Origin: Allorhizobium pseudoryzae
GTDB taxonomy: Bacteria; Pseudomonadota; Alphaproteobacteria; Rhizobiales; Rhizobiaceae
NCBI RefSeq assembly: GCF_011046245.1
Contig: NZ_CP049241.1
Location: forward strand, 2,682,001 to 2,746,000
Length of the DNA: 64,000 nucleotides
Direction of reading: 5' to 3'
This document shows, piece after piece, positions 34,114-43,810 of the stretch (the first letter of the stretch is position 1; each line of letters starts with the position of its first letter). The position numbers and the translations under genes are program-made. The notes below the pieces were generated by a model. It worked only from the letters and a program-made list of their open reading frames with translations. It was not told the origin of the DNA and did not search any database.

Positions 34114-34949
34114 AGGATTTCTGGAAACGCTTTTCGCGGAACCGCGGCGCGGTGATCGGGCTCGTCATCCTGCTGCTCGTGGTCGTTCTGTCCGTCATTG
34201 CACCCTTCGTGTTCACCAAGTCGCCCTGGGCCATGGTGCAGCGGCCGTTCATTCCACCCTTCACCATGGATGCCTTCGTGCTCGGCACCGATCCGATGGG
34301 CCGTGACCTTGCAGCGGGCCTTGCCCATGGCGCACGGGTGTCTCTGTTGGTCGGCCTGGTCTCGACGGTAGTGTCGCTTCTCATCGGCATCCCGATTGGT
34401 GCGATTGCCGGCTATTTCGGCGGCTGGGTGGACGATGTGCTGATGCGCTTCACCGAATTCTTCCAAAGCGTACCAAGTTTCGCGCTGGCGGTGGTTCTGG
34501 TGGCAATCTTCCAACCCAGTATCTACTCCATCATCCTATCGATCGCTGTGGTCTCCTGGCCGCCCGTCGCGCGCCTGCTGCGCGGCGAGGTGATGTCGCT
34601 TCGCTCGCGGGAATTCGTCGAGGCCGCCGTCCTCTCGGGCCAGACGCATGCGACGATCATTTGGCGGCAGATCCTGCCCAACACGCTATCACCGATCATC
34701 GTTCTGGCGTCGATGATGGTGGCGGCGGCGATCCTGATCGAAAGCTCGCTGTCCTTCCTTGGTCTCGGCGACCGCAACATCATGTCCTGGGGTTACATCA
34801 TCGGCGCGGGCCGCACCGTCATTCGCCAGGCCTGGTGGGTCAGCTTCTTCCCCGGCCTTGCGATCCTGTTGACCGTGCTGGCGCTCAATCTCGTCGGAGA
34901 AGGGCTGAACGATGCCCTCAACCCGCGCCTTGCGCGCAAGGGACGGTAA
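34110..34949 (+). CDS. Dipeptide-type ABC permease (DppC-like), second system
   Basis: A 279-residue permease: MKDFWKRFSRNRGAVIGLVI, then FVLGTDPMGRDLAAGLAHGA, the DppC signature, EAA loop EFVEAAVLSGQTHATIIWRQ and C-terminal LNLVGEGLNDALNPRL. Translationally coupled to the DppB-like gene and directly before the double ATPase gene. Slightly short but within the family range. Confidence 0.93.
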   Translation: MKDFWKRFSRNRGAVIGLVILLLVVVLSVIAPFVFTKSPWAMVQRPFIPPFTMDAFVLGTDPMGRDLAAGLAHGARVSLLVGLVSTVVSLLIGIPIGAIAGYFGGWVDDVLMRFTEFFQSVPSFALAVVLVAIFQPSIYSIILSIAVVSWPPVARLLRGEVMSLRSREFVEAAVLSGQTHATIIWRQILPNTLSPIIVLASMMVAAAILIESSLSFLGLGDRNIMSWGYIIGAGRTVIRQAWWVSFFPGLAILLTVLALNLVGEGLNDALNPRLARKGR

Positions 34950-34951
34950 TC

Positions 34952-36658
34952 ATGGCAGACACGCTCGCAACACATCTCGCCATGCCAGACGAAAGCGTCG
35001 CTCCCGCCGTCATCCATCCGGGCGCGTTGAAAGAGGAGGGGCGCGGAAAGCCGGTCGTCTTCATCGACAAGCTCAGCATCGCGCTGCCCGACGGTGCCGA
35101 CCGGGCCTTCGCCGTGGATCGTGTGAGCTTCAAGCTCTTTCCCGGTGAAATGCTGTGTGTGGTCGGGGAAAGCGGCTCGGGCAAGTCGATGTCAGCCAAT
35201 GCGCTGATGGGGCTTTTGCCCGATACAGTGCGGATAGCGCAAGGCCGTATCCTGCTGCATGGCGATGACCTTGTGACGATGCCGCCGGAAGCACTTTACG
35301 CCATTCGGGGGCGCCGTGTGGCGATGGTTTTCCAGGAGCCGATGTCGGCGCTCAACCCGCTGATGAAGGTGCAGGCACAGATCGAGGAAGTGTTCGAAGC
35401 GCATGGCCTTCTGACCCCACGCGAGCGCAGGCAAAAGGCCCTTTCTCTCCTCACCGAAGTCGGCCTGCCGGATCCGGCGCGGGCGGCTGAAAGCTATCCG
35501 TTCCAGCTCTCCGGTGGTCAGCGCCAGCGCGTGATGATTGCCATGGCGCTGGCACTCGAGCCGGAAGTGCTGGTCGCCGACGAACCGACGACCGCGCTCG
35601 ACGTGACGACGCAGGCACAGATCCTCCAACTCATCGCAAACCTGCAGAAGCAGCGCAACATGGCGGTGATGTTCATTACCCATGATTTCGGGGTCGTGGC
35701 CGAGATTGCCGATTACGTGACGGTGATGCAGTTCGGCCGGATCGTGGAGCAGGGAACCGCAGAGGAGGTATTGTTCTCGCCGCAGCATCCCTACACGAAG
35801 AAGTTGATTGCTGCGATCCCGCGCCCTGGCGACAGGGCGGCAAAGGTTGAGACACGTGCGCCCCTGCTTGCGGTGGAGAAGCTTTGCAAAACCTATCACA
35901 TGGGCGGCGGGCTTTTCTCTAAGGCGCGAGATGTCCACGCCGTGAAGGATGTTTCCTTCACTTTGGGGCGTGGCGAGACGCTCGGCATCGTCGGTGAAAG
36001 TGGTTCGGGCAAGTCCTCGGTCGGGCGCTGCCTCGTGCGGCTGCAGGATCCCACCAGCGGTCGTGTGCTGCTGGGCGGTCAGGACATGGCGCATCTGAAG
36101 GGGGCGGCGCTTCGGGCCATGCGCCGGCGCATGCAGATGATCTTCCAGGACCCCTATTCGTCACTTAATCCGCGTGAGAAAGTGGGGCGCATCATTGCCT
36201 CTGGCCCGATCGCGTATGGGGAGGACACGAAAAAGGCGCTCGTACGCGCCGCCGAGCTGATGGACATGGTGGGGCTCGATCCACGCGCGACCGACCGCTT
36301 CCCGCATGAGTTTTCCGGCGGTCAGCGGCAGCGCATCGGGATCGCCCGGGCCTTGGCGCTTGAACCGGAGATCATCATTGCCGACGAGGCAGTCTCCGCG
36401 CTCGATGTATCGATCCAGGCCCAGGTTCTCGAACTCCTGGGGCAGCTGAAAAAGGATCTCAACCTTTCCCTCGTCTTCATCACGCACGATCTTCGCGTCG
36501 CCGCCAAGATCTGCGACCGGGTGATGGTGATGCAGAAGGGCGAGGTCGTCGAACTCGGGACGGGGAGCGAGATCTTCGAGACCCCCCGGCACCCTTATAC
36601 GCAGAGCCTGATCGAGGCCATTCCCGGTCGGGCAAAGGAAGCGCTGATGACGGCCTGA
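34952..36658 (+). CDS. Dipeptide-type ABC double ATPase (DppD-DppF fusion), second system
   Basis: A 568-residue protein with two ATPase domains: [31 protein letters not shown] and [11 protein letters not shown] in the first; [28 protein letters not shown] and [12 protein letters not shown] in the second. Walker B of the second half has DEA instead of the usual DEP. ATG 34952 lies 3 nt after the permease stop with GGGACGG as ribosome binding site; the frame back to 34661 is a shadow. Confidence 0.93.
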   Translation: MADTLATHLAMPDESVAPAVIHPGALKEEGRGKPVVFIDKLSIALPDGADRAFAVDRVSFKLFPGEMLCVVGESGSGKSMSANALMGLLPDTVRIAQGRILLHGDDLVTMPPEALYAIRGRRVAMVFQEPMSALNPLMKVQAQIEEVFEAHGLLTPRERRQKALSLLTEVGLPDPARAAESYPFQLSGGQRQRVMIAMALALEPEVLVADEPTTALDVTTQAQILQLIANLQKQRNMAVMFITHDFGVVAEIADYVTVMQFGRIVEQGTAEEVLFSPQHPYTKKLIAAIPRPGDRAAKVETRAPLLAVEKLCKTYHMGGGLFSKARDVHAVKDVSFTLGRGETLGIVGESGSGKSSVGRCLVRLQDPTSGRVLLGGQDMAHLKGAALRAMRRRMQMIFQDPYSSLNPREKVGRIIASGPIAYGEDTKKALVRAAELMDMVGLDPRATDRFPHEFSGGQRQRIGIARALALEPEIIIADEAVSALDVSIQAQVLELLGQLKKDLNLSLVFITHDLRVAAKICDRVMVMQKGEVVELGTGSEIFETPRHPYTQSLIEAIPGRAKEALMTA

Positions 36659-36724
36659 GGCCGTCCGAAGTCACCCATCATTAGGGGCCGTGACACGCCC
36701 GAACCGCTCAATGGAGAAAACCCG

Positions 36725-38077
36725 ATGACGATCATGCCGAATTCGATGGAAGGCCGCGACATGGCCTATCAGATGCACCCGAACGTGAACCTACGCAAAT
36801 ACGAGAAGTCGGGCGGTCTGGTGATCGAGAGCGGTGACGGAATCTACGTGTTTGACAGTCACGGCAAGCGCTATATCGAGGGTATGGCCGGCCTGTGGTC
36901 GGTGGCGCTCGGCTTCGGCGAAAAGCGGCTGGCGGAGGTTGCCAAGGCGCAGATGGAGAAGCTGCCTTACTATCACACCTTCTCCTACAAGACCCATGGC
37001 CCCTCGATCGATCTGGCCGAGATGCTGATCAAAATCGCGCCGGTGCCGATGTCGAAGGTGCACTTCACCTCCTCCGGTTCGGAGGCCAACGATCTTGCCG
37101 TCAAGATGGTCTGGTACCGCTCCAATGCGCTGGGCAAGAAGGACAAGAAGAAGATCATCAGCCGCATCAAGGGCTATCATGGCGTGACCATCGCATCCGG
37201 ATCGCTGACCGGCCTGCCGCGCAACCACGAAAGCTTCGACCTGCCGCTCGACCGGATGCTGCATACATCCTGCCCGTCCTACGTCCATTTCGGTCTTGAG
37301 GGCGAAAACGAAGCGGACTTCACCAAGCGCATCCTTCAGGACCTCGAGGATCTGATCCTCAAGGAAGGTCCGGACACGATCGCTGCGTTCTGGGGGGAGC
37401 CCGTCATTGGTGCGGGTGGTGTTCTCGTGCCCCCGGACGGCTATTGGGCAGGCGTTCAGGAGATCCTGAAGAAATACGACATCCTGCTGGTGGCCGACGA
37501 GGTCATCTGCGGCTTCGGTCGCACCGGCAAGATGTTCGCCTGTGAGACGCTTGGCATTGCGCCGGATGTGCTCGTCGTGTCGAAGCAGATCTCGTCGTCC
37601 TACATGCCGCTGTCCGCGATCCTGATGAACGACCGATTCTACCAGCCGATAGCCGATGAGTCGGACCGGATCGGCGTGTTCGGCCATGGTTACACGGCCT
37701 CCGGCCATCCCGTCGCCACTGCGGTCGGGCTGGAGAACCTGAAGATCATTGAGGAGCGTGATCTCGTCGGCAATGTCGCGAGGCTGGAAGCACAGTTCCT
37801 CGCCGGTCTGGAGGAACTGGCGAAGCATCCGCTGTCGCATTCCTCGCGCGGCATCGGTCTGCTCGGCGCGCTCGAGATCAAGCCCTTCGCCGATGGCAAG
37901 GCTGGTGATGCGGCAGCCGCCGTGTCCGCCGCCTGCGAGGAGGAAGGCCTGATCGTGCGCAACATCGCCGAGGCCATCTGCTTCTGCCCGCCGATGATCA
38001 TCACGGCCGAGCAGATCGACGACATGTTTGGCGCTGTCCGCCGCGCGCTCGACAAGGTCCAGGCTGCGCGCGCCTAA
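36725..38077 (+). CDS. Class III (omega-amino acid type) PLP aminotransferase
   Basis: A 450-residue aminotransferase. GMAGLWSVALGFGEKRLAEV, TSSGSEANDLAVKMVWY and the PLP site with ADEV (Asp258) and SKQISSSYMP (Lys287) define class III. Such enzymes move terminal or beta amino groups to pyruvate or 2-oxoglutarate. ATG 36725 has GGAGAAAA upstream. It follows the ABC ATPase gene and precedes the amidase, so it probably acts on an amine released by hydrolysis. Confidence 0.9.
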   Translation: MTIMPNSMEGRDMAYQMHPNVNLRKYEKSGGLVIESGDGIYVFDSHGKRYIEGMAGLWSVALGFGEKRLAEVAKAQMEKLPYYHTFSYKTHGPSIDLAEMLIKIAPVPMSKVHFTSSGSEANDLAVKMVWYRSNALGKKDKKKIISRIKGYHGVTIASGSLTGLPRNHESFDLPLDRMLHTSCPSYVHFGLEGENEADFTKRILQDLEDLILKEGPDTIAAFWGEPVIGAGGVLVPPDGYWAGVQEILKKYDILLVADEVICGFGRTGKMFACETLGIAPDVLVVSKQISSSYMPLSAILMNDRFYQPIADESDRIGVFGHGYTASGHPVATAVGLENLKIIEERDLVGNVARLEAQFLAGLEELAKHPLSHSSRGIGLLGALEIKPFADGKAGDAAAAVSAACEEEGLIVRNIAEAICFCPPMIITAEQIDDMFGAVRRALDKVQAARA

Positions 38078-38097
38078 CAATTTCGGGGAATGACGAG

Positions 38098-39525
38098 ATG
38101 AGCATGATGGAAAAGACGGACCTCGGCGAGATGACCGCAGCGGAACTCTCCGCGCTGTTTGCCTCGGGCAAGGCGTCGCCGGTCGAAGCGGCCAAGGCGT
38201 CGCTTGCGCGGATCGAGGAGTTCAATCCCAGCGTCAACGCCTTTGCCTATGTGGTGCCGGAACTGGCGCTCGCCGAGGCAGAGGCCTCCGAGGCGCGCTG
38301 GAAGAAGGGCGAACCGCTGTCGCCCATCGACGGTGCACCGACGACGATCAAGGAACTGACGCCGGTTAAGGGCATCCCGTGGCGACGCGGTTCGGCGCTG
38401 GGTGCCACCACCCCGTCGGACAAGGAGTTCCTGATCATGGAACGCCTGCGGGCGGCGGGCCTCACCATTCTCGGTACCACGACATCGCCCGAGTTCGGCT
38501 GGAAGGGTGTCACGCATGGTCCGGCCTTTGGCAATACGCTGAACCCGTGGCGCACCGACCGGGCATCCGGCGGCTCGTCCGGCGGGGCGGCTGTTGCGGC
38601 AGCCCTCAACATGGGCGTGCTGCACGAGGGTTCCGACGGCGCAGGCTCGATCCGGATTCCGGCGTCCTTCTCCGGCACGTTCGGGATCAAGCCCACCTAT
38701 GGCTGGATACCGTCCGACACGCCGACGGCGCTCTTCGAACTGGCCCATCGCGGTCCGCTCACCCGCACCGTCGAGGACGCCACCCTGTTCATGAACGCTA
38801 CGACCGGGCCGACGCCGAAGGCGATGTACGGCTATTGCCCGACACCGGTGCCGGATTGGCACAAGGCGATCGGCGGTCTGAGCGTCGAGGGCCTGAAGAT
38901 CGGCTATAGCCGCAATCTCGGTTATGCCAAGGTTCAGCCGGATGTTGCCGCCGCTGTCGAGCGCGCCGCTGCACGGCTTGCCGAAATGGGGGCGATCATC
39001 GAAGAGGTCGATCCGGGCTTTTCCAATCCGCAGGATGCCTTGCTCGCCCTCTGGTACGCGGCGGAGGCTCGTACGGTCGAGATGGTCAATCCGACGGACG
39101 AGCAGAAGAGGCTGATGGATCCCGGCCTGATCCGCATCTACGAGAAGGGCAAGACCTATTCGGCGATCGATTATGTCTTGGCCGAACAGGTGCGCGCCGA
39201 TCTCAAGGTGACGATGGCGCTGTTCCACGAAAAATATGATGCCCTGATGCTGCCGACCATGCCGGTGACGGCGATCGAGGCGGGCGTCGATTTTCCGGGC
39301 GGCATCGAGGGCAAGGACTGGTCCGACTGGTCGCCCTTCACCTATCCGTTCAACATGACGGGGCAGCCGGCGGTATCCGTTCCCTGCGGCTTCGATGCCG
39401 GCGGCCTGCCGATCGGTCTGCAATTCGTCGGGCCGCGTTATCGTGACGATATCGTGCTCAAACTGGCAGCCGCCTATCAGGCCGCCTACCCGGAAGAGGT
39501 TCTCGGCGCGCCGCGGATCGTCTGA
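38098..39525 (+). CDS. Amidase signature family amidase
   Basis: A 475-residue amidase with the Ser-cisSer-Lys triad: Lys85 in PTTIKELTPVKG, Ser160 in ASGGSSGGAAVAAAL and Ser184 in GSDGAGSIRIPAS, 24 residues after Ser160 as expected. The cytoplasmic enzyme cleaves a carboxamide of unknown kind. The gene starts 20 bp after the aminotransferase stop. Together with the M20 amidohydrolase and peptide-type importer it suggests use of N-acylated or amide-linked amines. Confidence 0.92.
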   Translation: MSMMEKTDLGEMTAAELSALFASGKASPVEAAKASLARIEEFNPSVNAFAYVVPELALAEAEASEARWKKGEPLSPIDGAPTTIKELTPVKGIPWRRGSALGATTPSDKEFLIMERLRAAGLTILGTTTSPEFGWKGVTHGPAFGNTLNPWRTDRASGGSSGGAAVAAALNMGVLHEGSDGAGSIRIPASFSGTFGIKPTYGWIPSDTPTALFELAHRGPLTRTVEDATLFMNATTGPTPKAMYGYCPTPVPDWHKAIGGLSVEGLKIGYSRNLGYAKVQPDVAAAVERAAARLAEMGAIIEEVDPGFSNPQDALLALWYAAEARTVEMVNPTDEQKRLMDPGLIRIYEKGKTYSAIDYVLAEQVRADLKVTMALFHEKYDALMLPTMPVTAIEAGVDFPGGIEGKDWSDWSPFTYPFNMTGQPAVSVPCGFDAGGLPIGLQFVGPRYRDDIVLKLAAAYQAAYPEEVLGAPRIV

Positions 39526-39586
39526 ACTGAGACTGGATGCGGAGGCTTGTCGCTTTCGCATCCCCATCATCAAAAGCAGTATCGGG

Positions 39587-40663
39587 ATGGAAGATATGGC
39601 CGTAATGGCAAGCCAAGCGGTGGCTAACGGGCTTGGCGCAGAGCTAAAGACAGGTGTGACGGCCGTGCCGCCTGACCAGGCCGAGCGGATCGCACGGGAA
39701 AAGTACGGTCTCATCGGCAAGGCAGAATGGCTGTGGGGAGAGAAGGACAGCAATTACCGGCTGACGCTCGACGACGGCACGCAGTATCTCTTCAAGGTAC
39801 TCAACCCGGCGGAGCCGCCGGCGATGACAAGCATGCACAGCAAGGCGCTTCTGCATGTGGAGGCCGCAGATCCCGGCATTCCGGTCCAGAGGATCATCCG
39901 CACATTGGATGGCGAGGCGGACTTCCGCATGACCGACGACAACGGCGGGACGCGCGGTGTGCGCATGGTCACCTTTGTTCCCGGTGTGGCGCAGAAATCG
40001 CAGCCGCAGTCGGCGCTCCAGCGCCGTCGCGTCGGGGTGCTGTTGGGACGTCTGCAGAAGGCACTGGAAGGATTTTCTCACGAGGCGGCCAGTCATCGCA
40101 TCACCTGGGACATGAAACATGCTGCAGGCATCCGCGACCTCTTCGGAGCTTTTGGCGATGCGGCCCAGCGTGCGCGGCTCGAACGCGGCATGGACGATTT
40201 CGAGCGTCTGATCTTGCCGCGCATGGCGGACCTGCCGGCGCAGGTCATTCACAATGATTTCAATATGGAAAACATCCTCGTCAGCGCGGAGGATCCGGAC
40301 ACGATCAGTGGCATCATCGATTTCGGCGACATGGTTCATGCTCCGCTTCTGTTCGACGTTGCCGTGGCGGCTGCCTACCAGATGGGGGACGCGGAGCATC
40401 CGGTCGAGGCGATGTGCGATTTTCTGCGCGGTTACCGCACGGAAAAGACGCTGTCCGACGAAGAGATCTCGCTTCTTTATCCGGCAATCGTCACGCGCAT
40501 GCTGATGCGGCTTGCGATACCAGAATGGCGCAGCACGCTATTTCCGGATCACCGGGCACTCTACACCCGCAACAGCCCGACGGTCTGGGCGCAGTTCGCC
40601 CGACTCGATGCCATATCGAGAGATGAGGCAATGGCGCGCCTGGCGGCTGCTTGCCGCAGATAA
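39587..40663 (+). CDS. APH/hydroxylysine-kinase-like phosphotransferase
   Basis: About 358 residues with the aminoglycoside/choline kinase fold: a nucleotide lobe with DSNYRLTLDDGTQYLFKVLN, the catalytic loop VIHNDFNMENILV and the metal-binding IIDFGDMVHAPLLFDVAVAA. It is closest in pattern to hydroxylysine kinase (AGPHD1) and related small-amino-alcohol kinases, not antibiotic-resistance enzymes. ATGs at 39587, 39596 and 39605 are all possible starts. The next gene encodes a phospho-lyase-like PLP enzyme, the same pairing as in hydroxylysine catabolism, so the product is probably an O-phospho amino compound. Confidence 0.82.
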   Translation: MEDMAVMASQAVANGLGAELKTGVTAVPPDQAERIAREKYGLIGKAEWLWGEKDSNYRLTLDDGTQYLFKVLNPAEPPAMTSMHSKALLHVEAADPGIPVQRIIRTLDGEADFRMTDDNGGTRGVRMVTFVPGVAQKSQPQSALQRRRVGVLLGRLQKALEGFSHEAASHRITWDMKHAAGIRDLFGAFGDAAQRARLERGMDDFERLILPRMADLPAQVIHNDFNMENILVSAEDPDTISGIIDFGDMVHAPLLFDVAVAAAYQMGDAEHPVEAMCDFLRGYRTEKTLSDEEISLLYPAIVTRMLMRLAIPEWRSTLFPDHRALYTRNSPTVWAQFARLDAISRDEAMARLAAACRR

Positions 40664-40683
40664 CATTCGATCAGGAAACGACC

Positions 40684-42018
40684 ATGAACAAGCCAGCCAC
40701 CACGATGATCAACGGCTTCGACGCCGCGCGTCTCGGCAGCCTACCAGAGCGAGAGCGTTCGATGATCGAGCGGCGCCAGGCGATGCTTGGACCCTCCTAC
40801 CGTCTATTTTACGAGAACCCGCTGCATCTGGTGCGAGGCGAAGGCGTCTGGCTCTACGATCCGGACGGCAATGCTTATCTCGATGCCTATAACAACGTGC
40901 CCTCGGTCGGCCATTGCCATCCGCGTGTCGTGGCGGCGATGGCGGAGCAGGCGGCAGTGCTGAACACCCACACACGCTATCTCGATGAAAAGATCCTCGA
41001 TTATTCCGAAAAGCTGCTGGCAACCTTTCCAGATCAATTGAACCGGGTGATGTATTGCTGCACCGGCAGCGAGGCGGTGGATCTCGCAATCCGGCTCGCC
41101 TGCTATTATACGGGCGGAACCGGCATCATCATCACCGAGAACGCCTATCACGGTACCACAAGCGTCACCGCGTCGCTCTCGCCGTCGCTCGGGCCGAACA
41201 TGCCGCTCGGTATGCACGTCATCACCGTGCCGGCACCGGATGCCTATCGTGCCGAGGGCAGAGACGTCGCTGAGGCCTTCGCCGAGGAGGTGTCCAAGGC
41301 GATCGCCTTCATGGTGCGTCGTGGCATCAAACCCGCCGCCTTCATTGCCGATAGCATTTTTTCGACCGATGGCATTTTCTCCGAGCCGGCCGGCTTTTTG
41401 AAGCAGACCCTGGAAGTCGTGCATCAGGCCGGTGCGCTCTATATCGCCGACGAAGTGCAGCCGGGTTTCGGCCGCACGGGATCGCATATGTGGGGCTTCA
41501 TGCGCCACGGCATCGTTCCGGATATTGCCGTGATGGGCAAGCCGATGGGCAATGGCCTGCCGATTGCCGCTGCGGTGATGAAGGACGAGGTGCAGGACCG
41601 TTTCGGTCGAGATATCCGCTATTTCAACACCTTCGGCGCGAACCACGTGTCGATTGCCGCCGCCAGTGCCGTGCTCGACGTCATCCGCGACGAGGACCTG
41701 ATGCGCAATGCGGCATTGACCGGTGCTTATATGCTGGAGGGTATGCACAAGCTGCAGCAGTCATTCGACGCGATCGGTAACGTGCGCGGTGCAGGCCTCT
41801 TCCTCGGCCTCGAATTCGTCAAGGACCGTGAAAGCCGCGCGCCCGACGGAGCGCTGTCGCTTGCCGTCGTCAACCGCATGCGCGAGCGACGCGTGCTGAT
41901 CAGCGCCGCCGGCATTCACGGCAACACGTTGAAGATCCGCCCGCCGCTGCCGTTCGGCAAACAGCATGCCGACATCTTCCTGGAGACACTCGAAGAGGTG
42001 CTGCACGAGGCGACCTGA
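40684..42018 (+). CDS. Class III PLP enzyme resembling ethanolamine-phosphate/phosphohydroxylysine phospho-lyase
   Basis: A 444-residue class III PLP protein. YLDAYNNVPSVGHCHPRVV recalls the YNNV.HVGH.HP segment of the AGXT2L1/AGXT2L2 phospho-lyases rather than ordinary aminotransferases; CTGSEAVDLA, ADEVQPGFGRTG (Asp256) and MGKPMGNGLP (Lys286) form the cofactor site. Phospho-lyases remove phosphate and ammonia from O-phospho amino alcohols to give an aldehyde. ATG 40684 has AGGAAACG upstream and follows the kinase gene closely. A plain aminotransferase is the alternative. Confidence 0.82.
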   Translation: MNKPATTMINGFDAARLGSLPERERSMIERRQAMLGPSYRLFYENPLHLVRGEGVWLYDPDGNAYLDAYNNVPSVGHCHPRVVAAMAEQAAVLNTHTRYLDEKILDYSEKLLATFPDQLNRVMYCCTGSEAVDLAIRLACYYTGGTGIIITENAYHGTTSVTASLSPSLGPNMPLGMHVITVPAPDAYRAEGRDVAEAFAEEVSKAIAFMVRRGIKPAAFIADSIFSTDGIFSEPAGFLKQTLEVVHQAGALYIADEVQPGFGRTGSHMWGFMRHGIVPDIAVMGKPMGNGLPIAAAVMKDEVQDRFGRDIRYFNTFGANHVSIAAASAVLDVIRDEDLMRNAALTGAYMLEGMHKLQQSFDAIGNVRGAGLFLGLEFVKDRESRAPDGALSLAVVNRMRERRVLISAAGIHGNTLKIRPPLPFGKQHADIFLETLEEVLHEAT

Positions 42019-42062
42019 TCTCACCCGCCACCGCCTATCCGTATCGCCAAAGGACAAGACGC

Positions 42063-43301
42063 ATGACTGCTTTGCCCAAGATTGACGCTAACCGCCTGTG
42101 GGTCGATATCATGACCATGGGCGCGATCGGCGAAACGCCGGGCGGCGGCAGCTTTCGTCCGGCGCTGTCCGATGCGGATCGCGAGGCACGGAACCTGTTT
42201 CGCCATTGGGCACACGAGGCGGGGCTGACCGTCACCGTCGATGCGATCGGCAACATGTTCGCACGGCGGGAAGGGAGCGACCCATCTTTGCCGCCGCTGA
42301 TGATCGGCAGCCATCTCGACACGCAGATGCCGGGCGGCAAGTTCGACGGTGTCCTGGGCGTGCTCGCCGGGATCGCCACGGTTCGCGCCTTGAACGAAGC
42401 CAACGTCACGACGAAGCGGGCAATCGAGATCGCGAACTTCACCAATGAGGAGGGCGCACGTTTCCAGCCAGGCGTCATGGGCTCGGGTGTGTTCGCCGGG
42501 CTTCTGCCTCTCGACCAGGCCTTGAAGTGCCGGGACGATGCCGGAACGGTGCTGGGCGATGAACTGGCGCGCATCGGTTATGCGGGGTCGTTGCCGGTCG
42601 GCGGTCGCCCTGTGCACACCTATCTCGAACTGCATATCGAGCAGGGACCGGAACTGGAGAAGGCGGGCGCAATGATTGCTGCTGTCTCCAACAGTTCCTG
42701 GGGATGCAGCGGCTTCATCGATATCCATGGCGAGAACGGTCACTCGCAGACGGCAGCCATGTCAAAGCGCAGAAATTCACTCGTGGCCGCCGCCAGGCTC
42801 ATCCTTGAAATCGAGGCGATTGGTGCGGATAACGAACCGGAGGGGATGGTCAGCGCGACGGTGATCCGCAACTGGCCGAACAACCGCGTCAACATTCCGC
42901 ATCTCAGCAAGCTCTCTTATGTGGCTGTCCATACGACGGAAGAGGGTCGTGCGAGGATCATCGAGCGCATCGAAGCTGCAAGCCAGCGGATTGCCGAGGA
43001 GACCGGGCTCACCATTGATGCGACGACCTCCCACTATCGCCAGCGCGTCGATCTTTCTCCGGAACTGTCGGGCCAGGTGATGCAGGTTGCCAGTCAGCTC
43101 GGTTACGCGTCTATGCTCCTGCCGACACTGACCTCGCATGATGCCTTGTCGATGCACCACCTTTGCCAGACGGCAATCATCTTCGTGCCCTGCCGGGACG
43201 GCATTTCCCATAGCGAAAAGGAATGGTGCGACCCGGAACAGGTGACGGCGGGTGCAAGGGTTCTTCTCGATATGGCCGTGATGATCGCCAATGACAGCTG
43301 A
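42063..43301 (+). CDS. M20-family amidohydrolase (N-carbamoyl-L-amino-acid hydrolase/allantoate amidohydrolase type)
   Basis: A 412-residue binuclear-metal hydrolase: IGSHLDTQMPGGKFDGVLGV (His84, Asp95), FTNEEGARF, ELHIEQGPELE and the C-terminal PCRDGISHSEKEWC. The gap NEEGARFQPGVMGSGVF and the dimerisation HSQTAAM region are characteristic of hydantoin-utilisation carbamoylases and allantoate amidohydrolases. It cleaves ureido or related amide bonds. Last gene of the operon, ending 48 bp from the convergent coxG. Confidence 0.92.
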   Translation: MTALPKIDANRLWVDIMTMGAIGETPGGGSFRPALSDADREARNLFRHWAHEAGLTVTVDAIGNMFARREGSDPSLPPLMIGSHLDTQMPGGKFDGVLGVLAGIATVRALNEANVTTKRAIEIANFTNEEGARFQPGVMGSGVFAGLLPLDQALKCRDDAGTVLGDELARIGYAGSLPVGGRPVHTYLELHIEQGPELEKAGAMIAAVSNSSWGCSGFIDIHGENGHSQTAAMSKRRNSLVAAARLILEIEAIGADNEPEGMVSATVIRNWPNNRVNIPHLSKLSYVAVHTTEEGRARIIERIEAASQRIAEETGLTIDATTSHYRQRVDLSPELSGQVMQVASQLGYASMLLPTLTSHDALSMHHLCQTAIIFVPCRDGISHSEKEWCDPEQVTAGARVLLDMAVMIANDS

Positions 43302-43349
43302 TGGCACCATACAACTCGGCTCTGGCACTGGCCGACCAAGACCGTCTCC

Positions 43350-43808
43350 TCACGCCGCCTGCGCTGCACCCGACACTTTCTCGCCGAAACTGGTGAAGAA
43401 CTGTGCCGCCAGTTTCTTGGCGGTGGAGTCGATGAGGCGGGCGCCGAGTTGGGCGATCTTGCCGCCGACGTCGGCTTTGACCGTGTAGGTCAACAGGGTG
43501 GTTCCGTCGGCTTGCGCGGTCAGCGTCACGTCGGCGCCGCCTTTGGCGAAGCCAACCATGCCGCCCTTGCCTTCGCCCGAGATCGTGTAGGACGTGGGCG
43601 GATTGAGATTGGAAAGCTGCACCGCGCCTTCGAAGCGCGCTTTCACCGGACCGATCTTCAATACGACCGTTGCGGTCATCTCTGTGTCGGAGCTCTTCTC
43701 CAGCGCCTCGCAGCCCGGAATGCACGCCCGCAGGATGTCTGGATCGTTCAGCCCTTGCCAGACCGTATCGACGGGTGCTGCGATGATTTCGCTGCCGTTC
43801 ATATCCAT
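43350..43808 (-). CDS. coxG: CoxG, carbon monoxide dehydrogenase subunit G family
   Basis: A 152-residue START-like lipid/hydrophobic-pocket protein, MDMNGSEIIAAPVDTVWQGL then CIPGCEALEKSSDTEMTATV and YTISGEGKGG, typical of CoxG. In Oligotropha it anchors CO dehydrogenase to the cytoplasmic membrane; the C-terminal membrane segment of some CoxG proteins is absent here. ATG 43808 has GGAAGGAA upstream and follows coxF by 2 bp. Last gene of the cox operon. Confidence 0.9.
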   Translation of the reverse strand: MDMNGSEIIAAPVDTVWQGLNDPDILRACIPGCEALEKSSDTEMTATVVLKIGPVKARFEGAVQLSNLNPPTSYTISGEGKGGMVGFAKGGADVTLTAQADGTTLLTYTVKADVGGKIAQLGARLIDSTAKKLAAQFFTSFGEKVSGAAQAA

Positions 43809-43810
43809 GT

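Noticed and set aside
36791..38080. Minus-strand frame opposite the class III aminotransferase
   Set aside because: Antisense shadow; the plus-strand protein has a full set of PLP motifs.
39587..40663. Aminoglycoside-resistance gene
   Set aside because: The fold is shared, but sequence pattern and operon context fit a small amino-alcohol kinase in catabolism.
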